NCBI GenBank assembly: GCA_046758865.1
Contig: JBHIBD010000010.1
Coordinates: 1 to 44,241, forward strand
Length of the DNA stretch: 44,241 bases
Reading direction: 5' to 3'
DNA from: JBHIBD01 sp046758865
Lineage (GTDB): Bacteria > Planctomycetota > Brocadiia > Brocadiales > Bathyanammoxibiaceae
Shown: in pieces, positions 33,124 to 41,308 of the stretch
Layout: the number at the start of each line of letters is the position of its first letter
How positions within the stretch are numbered: the stretch's first letter is position 1
The notes under the pieces: generated by a model
Told to the model about the DNA's origin: nothing
The model's database searches: none
The model's input: only the letters and a program-made list of their open reading frames with translations
Position numbers and translations under genes: made by a program

Positions 33124-33951
33124 CTACCATCTCTTCTGTCTGCCGTATAAGTACAGATACTCCTGTGCGTAACCCGCATACTGCCCAAAATACTCGTGGG
33201 CAAACTCCTGTATCTTTCTGTTTGATGTGGGCCTGCCTCGAAAATATATCTTCTGCATCGTCCTCTTTATCCACCTGTCTACAGGGAACGCCTCTGTGAA
33301 GCCCAGGGAAAAGAGGAGGACACAATCAGCCACCTTTTCTCCTACGCCAGGATTTTCCATAAGTAATTGTTTGGCATCATCATACGACAACTCTCGTAGT
33401 GAGTCTAGATATAGGTCGTTTATACTTTGGCTGGCCTCGAGTACATACCTCGCCCTGAACCCCAGCCCAATTTTCTCGAGCACTCTCAGCTCTAATCCAA
33501 TATTGGGCCCAGGGAACGTATTGCTCTTGATACCATCCAAAGTAATCTTTTTTCCAAACCTTTTTGCAATGCGCTCCATGCAGGACCTTATTCGCGGGAT
33601 GTTAGAGGCGGAGGAGCATATATACGATACAAGACATTCCCAGGGGTCGTGTCTTATAATTCTAAGACCGTGGTAAAGCTCAACCGCCCTCTCAATATGC
33701 CTGTCCTTGGTTATTGAATAGAGAATTTCATCGAGAGGCTCATCAAGAGAAAAAAAGTTTTTTATATATTGGCCGTCTACCCCTTTGTACTCAAGCACGT
33801 CATCTTTTTGCCTAATCTTAAAAAATTCGTCCCTGGAATTAATATAGTACCAGTTGTTTCTGAGCCTTGCCCTGAAGAATTGTCCACACTCAAGAGTATG
33901 CTGAAGATTAAAATCCTTTGTCTTTATACGCTGAAGTTTGCTCTTTGACAT
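33124..33951 (-). CDS. 8-oxoguanine DNA glycosylase, OGG1-like
   Basis: The protein (275 residues from ATG 33951; a TTG at 33966 would add five) removes 8-oxoguanine from DNA. The helix-hairpin-helix and active-site region is MENPGVGEKVADCVLLFSLG followed by AFPVDRW. It holds the lyase lysine (K in GEKVAD, K211 in the longer numbering) and the catalytic Asp (PVD, D230), both in OGG1 positions. The N-terminal domain (LECGQFFRARLRNNWYY) also fits. OGG1-type enzymes are less common than MutM in bacteria. It is convergent with the LeuD-like gene. Confidence 0.9.
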   Translation of the reverse strand: MSKSKLQRIKTKDFNLQHTLECGQFFRARLRNNWYYINSRDEFFKIRQKDDVLEYKGVDGQYIKNFFSLDEPLDEILYSITKDRHIERAVELYHGLRIIRHDPWECLVSYICSSASNIPRIRSCMERIAKRFGKKITLDGIKSNTFPGPNIGLELRVLEKIGLGFRARYVLEASQSINDLYLDSLRELSYDDAKQLLMENPGVGEKVADCVLLFSLGFTEAFPVDRWIKRTMQKIYFRGRPTSNRKIQEFAHEYFGQYAGYAQEYLYLYGRQKRW

Positions 33952-34472
33952 ATAGTTTTCAGACAACCGTTTCGTTTAAGCCAGTGATATACAACAGGAT
34001 GCAACACATAACACACAGTGTTACCGTGGGATATTGTAAGTATTGGTATAATCACATCTTACAACGATGAAGTACACTAACTTTTCCGATGATAAAGAAA
34101 TGTAACAGTAAATAGAACATTTTAAAAAAATCTTAAGGCTACAGTAAGCTTTCAATCGTATTGACAAGAAAAATCTTACACCATTTTGATTTTTCATAAA
34201 GCCTAATTCGGAAGCAATCCCAAAAATTTTCCTTTTGACACCCAGAGATTTTTTGATACGATTCCCCCCAACTTCTTAGAGTTGCCTACCGTTGAATCTA
34301 CTCTACGTTGTTGGTCACCCTATTGGGTACCTGCCTCAAAAGAGAGTTGGAAGGGAGCATATGCGGCGCAACGCCGAATGATTAAGCGCCATGTGAATTT
34401 TCTGCAGGTGAACTACTCATTTTTAAAGAATTACTATTCATATCATAGCCTTGTTTCCCCTTGGGAGCTGTC
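33952..34472. promoter_or_regulatory. AT-rich region upstream of dnaA
   Basis: These 521 bases between the glycosylase and dnaA contain no gene. There are two promoter-like elements toward dnaA (34161 and 34235). I found no cluster of TTATNCACA DnaA boxes, so I do not call an origin here. The A+T content rises between about 34080 and 34240. Confidence 0.45.
34235..34262 (+). promoter_or_regulatory. Candidate dnaA promoter
   Basis: TTGACA (34235-34240) and TACGAT (34257-34262) are spaced by 16 bases. A second, weaker TTGACA occurs at 34161-34166. The leader to the GTG start is about 210 bases. Confidence 0.45.
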
Positions 34473-35843
34473 GTGCCGGAGAGCTGTGAAAAGATTTGGG
34501 CAAACGTGCTTCAAAATCTTGAAGGCCACGTAAGCCCGGCAACCTTCAATCTATGGTTTAGGAATACAAAGCTCCTATCACTGGATGAGAGTCGTTGTAC
34601 CATCGGAGTACCCAATTCTTACACGGCTACCTGGCTCCAAAAACGTTTCTCATCTGTAATTGGCGACGTCTTGAATACCTCGTTGGGTAGAGAGGTCAAT
34701 ATAGGGTTTTTCGTAAATGAGCAGGGGACTTCCTGTCGACAGGAAGATATTGCCACAAAAGAGGTTACAAAAGAGACGGCAGAAGATAAAAGACCTTCCA
34801 AGCCGCCTAGGGCAAATCACAGGGTTCTGCGTCTAGAGGAATTCGTTGTTGGCCCGTCAAATCAACTGGCGTACACGTCAGCCCTGGAGATGCTTCGAAC
34901 GCCCGTCCCACCATTCAATCCCCTATTCATTTATGGGCTGGTAGGCCTGGGTAAGACGCATATCCTTCAAGGAATATGGAACCGTATCAATACCAATGGG
35001 AACGAGACCTCAAACAGAGCCATCTATATGCCCGCTGAGGACTGGACAAACGAATTCATTTCTGCCCTTAAGAAAGGGCGTGTGGAAAGTTTTAGGAATA
35101 AGTACAGAAAGGCAGATGTGTTGCTAATAGACGATGTACATTTTCTTTCAAACAAGCACGGCATACAGGAGGAGTTCCTTCACACATTCAATACGCTCTA
35201 TCACTCATCGAAGAGAATTATCTTCGCAAGCGACGCCCATCCTAAGTTTATAAAACAACTCAAGGAGAGTCTTGCTAGCCGCATGATGTCAGGTATGGTT
35301 GCTGAGATACATCCCCCAGATTTTACAACATCACTGGCTATACTCAGGGCCAAGGTAAAGGTAACAGGCAGGAACATGTCAGAGGAAGTGCTGGAATACA
35401 TGGCCGAAAGACTGAAGAAAAAGAGCGTGAGGGAGTTCGAAAGTGCCCTTACGGCCATTACTGCAATCGCCGCAGCATATAAGAAAAAAATAAACGTGCC
35501 TTTGGTAAAAGATGTCTTATCTAGTGTCTCTACTAGAAAACCGAGGAATATAAGAATAGAAGATATAGAAAAGGGCGTATGCAATTATTTCCAGCTCAGT
35601 CCAGAGGAGCTGCGTTCCGCGAATAAAAAGAGGTCTCAGGTGCTGCCCATCCATCTGTCTTGTTATTTAGCAAGGACCCTTACCAGCGCCTCTTATCAAG
35701 AGATAGGAAGCTATTTTGGCAACAGGCGACATACCACCTGCATAGCCGCCAAGAGAAAGATAAAGAAAAGGCTAGAGACAGACAGAGAATTTCGCGACCT
35801 CGTGGACAGGCTGTCAGAAGAAATAAGACAAAGTCCCCTGTAG
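34473..35843 (+). CDS. dnaA: Chromosomal replication initiator DnaA (divergent)
   Basis: The 456-residue protein has DnaA domain order: a short domain I (ANVLQNLEGHVSPATFNLWF), a variable linker, an AAA+ domain with Walker A GLVGLGKTHILQ (about residue 154) and Walker B VLLIDDVHFLS, and a C-terminal helix-turn-helix (YQEIGSYFGNRRHTTCIAAKRKI). The DNA-binding signature, normally DHTTV, reads RHTTC at residues 419-423: the Asp is replaced by Arg and the Val by Cys. GTG at 34473 is chosen because GGGAG lies five bases upstream; TTG at 34461 would overlap it. dnaN and rpmH are not adjacent. It could be the only DnaA or a second divergent copy. Confidence 0.85.
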   Translation: MPESCEKIWANVLQNLEGHVSPATFNLWFRNTKLLSLDESRCTIGVPNSYTATWLQKRFSSVIGDVLNTSLGREVNIGFFVNEQGTSCRQEDIATKEVTKETAEDKRPSKPPRANHRVLRLEEFVVGPSNQLAYTSALEMLRTPVPPFNPLFIYGLVGLGKTHILQGIWNRINTNGNETSNRAIYMPAEDWTNEFISALKKGRVESFRNKYRKADVLLIDDVHFLSNKHGIQEEFLHTFNTLYHSSKRIIFASDAHPKFIKQLKESLASRMMSGMVAEIHPPDFTTSLAILRAKVKVTGRNMSEEVLEYMAERLKKKSVREFESALTAITAIAAAYKKKINVPLVKDVLSSVSTRKPRNIRIEDIEKGVCNYFQLSPEELRSANKKRSQVLPIHLSCYLARTLTSASYQEIGSYFGNRRHTTCIAAKRKIKKRLETDREFRDLVDRLSEEIRQSPL

Positions 35844-36224
35844 AATCTCTTCAGTGTGACCGATAAGCCAGTACGAAGTATACAGGCCGAGATCCCTGCA
35901 AAACGCCGTTTTTCCATCTATGTTCTGTATTTATATATTTCAATTAATTATGGGGCACGATTTGCGCCAGAAGCGCATCTACACCGTAGGTGGATCTGCC
36001 CATGGCACGGACCTTTGACATGGTCCTACGCTACCCAGATTTAAATCAAACTCCTACAAAGGATTTCGTGAAGCAATAGCACAAAGGGAGTTTCCGCCAA
36101 TTCAAAACAATGTCACACCGAAGGCGGATGTGCCTATGGCATCACACCTTAAACATTTTTGTAGAGATCTCAGACCACCGGCCACTCCAGAGACCTTAAA
36201 GATAAAGATAAGGAAGCCCCGTCC
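35844..36224. other. Intergenic region holding repeat copies
   Basis: This 381-base gap between dnaA and the M24 peptidase gene shows no gene. It holds the repeat copy C at 36105-36148 and a more degraded related stretch near 35959-36007 (GCGCCAGAAGCGC, then GGATCTGCCCATGGCAC). Confidence 0.5.
36105..36148. repeat. Dispersed palindromic repeat, copy C
   Basis: GTCACACCGAAGGC (36112-36125) matches copy B, and the following GGCGGATGTGCCTATGGCAT (from 36123) matches copy A. This copy therefore joins the two halves seen separately elsewhere. Confidence 0.6.
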
Positions 36225-37304
36225 TTGAGTACCCGCGAACGACTCCTACGATTAAGAGAGATAATAAGAAAACAGGGGTTGGATGGCCTCATAGTGAGCA
36301 ATATCAAAAACGTCCAATACCTCAGCGGTTTTAGTGGTTCAGAGGCAGGGATGCTCATCACCAATGAGCGGGAGATATTAGTCACAGACTTCAGGTATCT
36401 TGAGCAGGTTCAGGATGAGTGTGGTGGTATGGAATTGGTCGAGAGGAAACGGAACCTAATAAAAACCCTCTCTAATCTGATAAAACGTTTAAAGCTACAC
36501 GCCCTGGGCTTCGAGGCCGATGCGCTAACGTTTTCGCAGTACAGTGAGCTAAAGACCACCTTAGGCCGGAAGAAGATAGTAGCCACGAGGAGAATAGTAG
36601 AGCGTATGAGAGAGATAAAAGATGCTGAAGAGTTAAAGAAGATTAGAAAGACCTTGGAGATAGCCGAGACGGCATTTCAGTCCTTTAAAAAGGATGTACG
36701 ACTGGGTTCTACCGAAAAGCAGTTGGCTAACAGTCTAGAATCAGCCCTGAAGGAAGAGGGTGCAGATGACCCGTCCTTCAAGACAATAGTTGCCGCAGGG
36801 GAACGCTCATCCCTACCCCATGCGCCTTTGACTGAAAAGAAAATCGGCCAAAACGATATGGTACTCATTGATTGGGGCGCATCTTGGCAGGCCTACAATT
36901 CCGACTTGACACGGGTACTATTCCTAAATAGAATCAGTGCACAGGCCCGGAAAGTTTACAAGACCGTTTTGGATGCTCAAAAGAGGGCTATAGATAGGAT
37001 CAAGGGAGGCATAAGCGCCAGGGAGGTAGACCTGGCAGCAAGGTCGTACATAGACAAAAGGGGCTACAGCGGTAACTTCGGGCATGGCCTGGGCCACGGA
37101 ATAGGGCTTGAGGTTCATGAAAGCCCAAGACTAAATCGCACCAACAGAAGGTTGCTAAAGAAAGGTATGGTAATCACGGTAGAGCCCGGTATCTACATCT
37201 CACATTGGGGTGGCGTGAGGATAGAAGACATGGTTTTGGTCAAGGAAGATGGGTGTGAGGTTCTGAGCCACACCTCAAAGGGCCTTGACGAGGCGGTAGT
37301 TTGA
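36225..37304 (+). CDS. M24-family Xaa-Pro aminopeptidase (PepP/PepQ-like)
   Basis: The 359-residue enzyme removes N-terminal residues before proline or cleaves X-Pro dipeptides. The creatinase-like N-terminal domain is followed by a pita-bread catalytic domain with the metal ligands DWGAS, SDLTRVL, GHGLGHGIGLEVHE, VEPGIYI and RIEDM. Length and motif order fit this family. The start is TTG at 36225, with AAGGA about ten bases upstream. It is followed after 92 bases by accB-accC, which is a common genomic neighbourhood of M24 peptidase genes in many bacteria. Confidence 0.94.
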   Translation: MSTRERLLRLREIIRKQGLDGLIVSNIKNVQYLSGFSGSEAGMLITNEREILVTDFRYLEQVQDECGGMELVERKRNLIKTLSNLIKRLKLHALGFEADALTFSQYSELKTTLGRKKIVATRRIVERMREIKDAEELKKIRKTLEIAETAFQSFKKDVRLGSTEKQLANSLESALKEEGADDPSFKTIVAAGERSSLPHAPLTEKKIGQNDMVLIDWGASWQAYNSDLTRVLFLNRISAQARKVYKTVLDAQKRAIDRIKGGISAREVDLAARSYIDKRGYSGNFGHGLGHGIGLEVHESPRLNRTNRRLLKKGMVITVEPGIYISHWGGVRIEDMVLVKEDGCEVLSHTSKGLDEAVV

Positions 37305-37396
37305 GACATCTTTACCCTCCAATCAAGCCAACATTTGTGAGCCTTCCCAGATGGGTCTTTAGAAATAGTCTTGCGGACGAAGAGGACCCCTAGAAA

Positions 37397-37846
37397 ATGA
37401 GCACGATGGATAAGGTCAAAGAGCTTATTTCCTTAATGAACGCCAACGACCTAGCCGAGATAGAGATCCAAGAAGATACATTAAGGATAAAGGTTAGGAG
37501 GACCAACGGTGGCTTTCAACACGCCATATTCCCTTCTGGCAGTCTTCCTGCTCCTGCGGAGGGAACGCAGCAAATCTTTCCGAAAAAGGACAATCTTGTG
37601 GAAATATCTTCTCCAATGGTAGGAACGTTTTATAAGGCAGCCACACCGGGGGCGGAGCCCCATGTGGAGGTGGGTGATACAGTGGACCCTGAAACCGTGG
37701 TCTGTGTAATAGAGGCCATGAAGATAATAAATGAGATAAAGGCGGAAGTAACAGGCAAGGTGGTAGAGGTGCTTGTGGAAGACGGGAAGCCGGTGGAGTT
37801 CGGCCAACCACTTTTCAAGGTACTGCCGTCTCAATCTGGTGGGTAA
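37397..37846 (+). CDS. accB: Biotin carboxyl carrier protein of acetyl-CoA carboxylase
   Basis: The 149-residue protein carries biotin for fatty-acid synthesis. The biotinylation motif EAMKIINEI has K109, and the C-terminal biotinyl domain begins near SPMVGTFYKAATPGAEPHVEVGD. It has the usual N-terminal helix and a Pro/Ala linker (SLPAPAEG). GAGGA lies upstream of ATG 37397. The gene for the carboxylase that loads it starts 11 bases after its stop, so the two are co-transcribed. Confidence 0.96.
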   Translation: MSTMDKVKELISLMNANDLAEIEIQEDTLRIKVRRTNGGFQHAIFPSGSLPAPAEGTQQIFPKKDNLVEISSPMVGTFYKAATPGAEPHVEVGDTVDPETVVCVIEAMKIINEIKAEVTGKVVEVLVEDGKPVEFGQPLFKVLPSQSGG

Positions 37847-37857
37847 AGGACGGCGAG

Positions 37858-39207
37858 ATGTTTTCCCGCATATTAGTTGCAAACAGAGGTGAGATAGCAC
37901 TCAGGGTAATCAGGGCTTGTAAGGAGCTGGGTATAGAGACAGTAGCTGTCTGCTCAAAAGCCGATGAAGGGGCTCAATACCTGCACTTCGCCGATAATAC
38001 CGTGTGTATCGGCCCCTCAGCGGCTGAACAGAGCTATCTCAACATACCCAGCATAATTAGTGCAGCAGAGATAACAGACGTAGAGGCCATCCATCCTGGA
38101 TACGGCTTTCTCGCAGAGTCGAGTCATTTTGCAGAGATCTGTGAGTCATCCAACATCACCTTCATCGGCCCCTCTGCAAAGACCCTCAGGACTATGGGAA
38201 ACAAGTCAGAGGCCAGGCGGGTAGCCATTGCGAACAAGGTCCCAGTATTACCTGGAAGTGAATCTACCATAACAAACCAGCAGGAGGCGCTGGACATAGC
38301 CCACAAGATTGGCTACCCAGTGCTGATAAAGGCTGCAGCAGGCGGTGGGGGCAGGGGCATAAGGATTGCTCACAATGATGCCAGCCTTGTAAGCTCCATG
38401 GCAGTCGCCCAGAGAGAGGCCGAGACAGCATTTAAGGACCCCTCACTTTATATAGAGAAGTTCATCGAACGTTCCTGCCACGTGGAGGTACAGATACTTG
38501 CCGACCAGCACGGCAATATCATCCACCTCGGTGAGAGGGACTGTAGCCTCCAGCGCCGACACCAAAAGCTCCTTGAGGAGACACCGTCTCCAAGTATATC
38601 ACAGCACCAAAGGTCTGAGCTATACAAGGCTGCTATCAGGATGGCAAAGGCTGTAAATTATACCAACGCAGGCACAGTAGAGTTCTTGGTTGATAAGGAC
38701 AACGGAAGGTTATATTTTATAGAAATGAACACCAGGTTGCAGGTGGAACACCCCATAACGGAGATGGTCAGCGGGGTAGACCTGGTAAAGGAACAGCTAA
38801 GGATTGCCTCTGGAGAACACCTTGGGCACAAGCAGAAACAGATAGCGCTCGACGGGGTAGCCATCGAGTGCCGCATATATGCAGAAGACCCTGACAACGG
38901 GTTCCTGCCACAGCCCGGCAGGATCAGTGCATATCAAGTACCAGGCGGAAACGGTGTGAGGATAGATTCCCATGTACACCAAGGCTACGAAATACCCCCC
39001 TATTATGACTCCCTGATAGGAAAACTGATAGTGCACCAGGGCACCCGCCAAGAGGCCATTGCCTGTCTGAGGCGTGCCCTCAATGAGTACCGCATAGAGG
39101 GCATAAAGACCACTATCCCCCTTCATCTTAAGATTATACACCATCCTAACTACATAAGTGGTGGCATAAACACTGCATTTATCGAGGATTTGATGAACGA
39201 GGAGTAG
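37858..39207 (+). CDS. accC: Biotin carboxylase subunit of acetyl-CoA carboxylase
   Basis: The 449-residue ATP-grasp enzyme carboxylates biotin on AccB. It shows FSRILVANRGEIALRVIRAC at the start, the glycine loop AAAGGGGRGIR and the ATP-grasp/catalytic region EMNTRLQVEHPITE, followed by the C-terminal biotin-carboxylase domain. Length is normal. It overlaps no other gene and follows accB by 11 bases. The 281 bases after it hold no gene but include a weak promoter-like TTGACT/TAATCT pair at 39363-39391. Confidence 0.97.
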   Translation: MFSRILVANRGEIALRVIRACKELGIETVAVCSKADEGAQYLHFADNTVCIGPSAAEQSYLNIPSIISAAEITDVEAIHPGYGFLAESSHFAEICESSNITFIGPSAKTLRTMGNKSEARRVAIANKVPVLPGSESTITNQQEALDIAHKIGYPVLIKAAAGGGGRGIRIAHNDASLVSSMAVAQREAETAFKDPSLYIEKFIERSCHVEVQILADQHGNIIHLGERDCSLQRRHQKLLEETPSPSISQHQRSELYKAAIRMAKAVNYTNAGTVEFLVDKDNGRLYFIEMNTRLQVEHPITEMVSGVDLVKEQLRIASGEHLGHKQKQIALDGVAIECRIYAEDPDNGFLPQPGRISAYQVPGGNGVRIDSHVHQGYEIPPYYDSLIGKLIVHQGTRQEAIACLRRALNEYRIEGIKTTIPLHLKIIHHPNYISGGINTAFIEDLMNEE

Positions 39208-39488
39208 CCCCTGCGGCTGCCACACGAACTTCTTGGTCCATAGCTTCCCCAACCGTGTGCAGTTCTTTCTAGGCCACTCGGTATCCATAGTTTTTTCGAT
39301 TTTCATCGTAACACACAAGACAATCCGGTCGAAGAGTGTATTTTAACGCATCCATTTTTCACTTGACTATTTTTTTGTGCTCTGTTAATCTTTTTGCCCT
39401 CCCTTTTTAAATCTTCCATAATTTTGGTTATTTATAAGGAAGCTAACGTTTGGGCCCTGCTCAATTGAATCTGAAAGGAGATTGATAT

Positions 39489-40295
39489 ATGTGTGCAAGA
39501 TTTACTACATCCCTTTTAATATTCTTAGTGGGCACATTTCTAATCCTTGCACCTACATCTACGGTTGAAGCGGCAAAGAAGCCGAAATATAAGTACACTG
39601 GCAATAAAGGCTGTAAGTGCCACCTCTCTCCGGGTGTTTGGGAAGGGGAGGAGTGGAAACAGATAGACCATTCCAAGGCATTCAAGAGACTCGAGACCGA
39701 AGAGGAGAAAAAGGACCCTGAGTGCCTGAAGTGCCACGCCACCGGTTACGGCGGAAAGTTTAAAAACCCAAAGCTCACCTATCTTAAGGACGTCACCTGT
39801 GAGGCCTGTCACGGCCCTGGCAGCGCATACGCAGATGTGAAGAACAAATTGGCCAAAGCCGTGAAGAATTACAAAGAATTGAAAAAGAAGTATAAGCTCA
39901 AAGAGAAGGGCAAAAAGGCCTTTAACGAACTAGCGGAAAAGGACCCCCTGATGGCCCGCAAGGTGCAGTATGATGCTGGGCTCATCGTGGCTGGCATCAA
40001 TAACGCAACAGGCAAGGTCATAGACCAGTGCCTTGAGTGCCACTGGGAAGACCCCAACGATAAGAACAAATGCCCCAAGTGCGATGTGGACGAAGAAGGA
40101 AAGCCCATCGCCATGGACTTCAAGAAGTATTTCAAAGAAGATGACCATAGGGACCTTGACCCTATAGACGAAGTCATCAAGAAGATGAGCAGTGCTGATA
40201 AGTCAAAGTGGAAGGGGTATCTTGAGAGAGACCCAATCCTTAACTCACCATTAAAGCCAGAAGCGAAGAAGAAAAAGAAGAAGAAGAAAAAATAA
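39489..40295 (+). CDS. Secreted multiheme c-type cytochrome (c554-like) with one CXCH motif
   Basis: The 268-residue protein has a signal sequence (SLLIFLVGTFLILAPTSTVEA) and three canonical heme motifs: CLKCH, CEACH and CLECH. A first motif in the c554-family position (YTGNKGCKCHLSPGVW) is only CKCH, one residue short of CxxCH, although the following HSKAF supplies the expected distal His. CPKCD also occurs but has no His. The C-terminus is a lysine run (KKKKKKKKK) after PLKPEA. ATG 39489 follows AAAGGAG by eight bases. It heads the cluster with the heptaheme cytochrome and cytochrome b, so it is probably a soluble partner of that membrane complex. Confidence 0.85.
   Translation: MCARFTTSLLIFLVGTFLILAPTSTVEAAKKPKYKYTGNKGCKCHLSPGVWEGEEWKQIDHSKAFKRLETEEEKKDPECLKCHATGYGGKFKNPKLTYLKDVTCEACHGPGSAYADVKNKLAKAVKNYKELKKKYKLKEKGKKAFNELAEKDPLMARKVQYDAGLIVAGINNATGKVIDQCLECHWEDPNDKNKCPKCDVDEEGKPIAMDFKKYFKEDDHRDLDPIDEVIKKMSSADKSKWKGYLERDPILNSPLKPEAKKKKKKKKK
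40265..40292 (+). repeat. A/G-rich low-complexity run encoding a lysine tail
   Basis: An AAG/AAA triplet run encodes the nine terminal lysines of the c554-like cytochrome. It is a simple repeat that may vary in length between strains. Confidence 0.7.
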
Positions 40296-40330
40296 GGGTT
40301 TGTGGGACGACACAGAGGAGGGTAATCGTG

Positions 40331-41308
40331 ATGCATCCACGAAAGCAGGCAGGTTTCTATAGACTTGTAGGCGGTCTATGGTACCTGCCTGCTTTCTTAG
40401 TGGTCCTTGTGCTTTATAGTGGTAGCCTCACCATGGCGCAGGAGATTGAGGACTGTATGGAGTGCCACGGCAACCCTGAAGATGTGGGCAGGGTGGTACG
40501 TGTAGACCAAGAGACTGGTGAGGTTAAGGTGGCAAACATGTTGGTAGATGAAGATGCGTTTATGCAATCTGCCCACGGCCGCTCAGAAGAAGGTTTTGTC
40601 TGCATTGACTGCCACCAGGACCTTGACGGTGTCTACGGCGAGCATGCCCCGCTCCTTCAACCCGTAGACTGTATTACATTCTGCCATGATGACCCTGCTG
40701 AAGAATTCCTCGAAAGTACCCACGTCGAGCATATGGAAGAAAAGGAGAAAACCCCTCCAAGGTGTACGGAGTGTCACATGGGAAGGAATTCTGCAAGAGA
40801 GACACCGGTGGCCGACGACCCATTTCACAGGGCCCATGTAAACAAAACATGCGGTAGATGCCACGAGGACTACCTGTTTACCTACTGCTCAAACCTCCAT
40901 GGCCAGCTTTCATCATTAGGGGTATGCACAAAAGATGTGCCCAACTGCTTCGACTGCCACAATGGACACGACATCCTTAAGTCAGATGACCCAGACTCCA
41001 AGGTGGGAGAAAACAATAAAATCGAGACCTGTAGCGAGTGTCATAAAGGTGCAGACAAAAATTTCGTAAAGCATATCGCTCACCCGGGCTTTAAGACCCG
41101 CAGCTTCTATGCTGAGACCTTTAAAACATTTAAGGAAGAAGGCATACTGGGGGTCCTCAAGCAACCCCACACGTACCTGGCACTAGTATTTCTAATGTAT
41201 ATGGGCATAATTGGTTTTACTTTTACAGCGTTTGGTAGCCACGCGTTTTTGATGTGGATTCGGATACTCTTAGACGAGAGAAAGGACGAGGGTGGTCATG
41301 ACCACTGA
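40331..41308 (+). CDS. Membrane-anchored heptaheme c-type cytochrome
   Basis: The 325-residue protein has a signal-like first helix (GGLWYLPAFLVVLVLYSG) and seven heme motifs. Six are canonical (CMECH, CIDCH, CTECH, CGRCH, CFDCH, CSECH) and one is CITFCH, a CX3CH variant in VDCITFCHDD. A C-terminal helix (TYLALVFLMYMGIIGFTFTA) anchors it, leaving a short basic tail. ATG at 40331 follows GAGGAGGG by eight bases; GTG at 40328 is possible. Its stop overlaps the start of the cytochrome b gene by 11 bases, so the two are translationally coupled and likely form a quinone-linked electron-transfer complex. Confidence 0.88.
   Translation: MHPRKQAGFYRLVGGLWYLPAFLVVLVLYSGSLTMAQEIEDCMECHGNPEDVGRVVRVDQETGEVKVANMLVDEDAFMQSAHGRSEEGFVCIDCHQDLDGVYGEHAPLLQPVDCITFCHDDPAEEFLESTHVEHMEEKEKTPPRCTECHMGRNSARETPVADDPFHRAHVNKTCGRCHEDYLFTYCSNLHGQLSSLGVCTKDVPNCFDCHNGHDILKSDDPDSKVGENNKIETCSECHKGADKNFVKHIAHPGFKTRSFYAETFKTFKEEGILGVLKQPHTYLALVFLMYMGIIGFTFTAFGSHAFLMWIRILLDERKDEGGHDH

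Noticed and set aside
33880..33888. TTGTCCACA, one mismatch from a DnaA box
   Set aside because: A single copy inside the OGG1-like gene, with no others clustered around dnaA, does not support an origin call.
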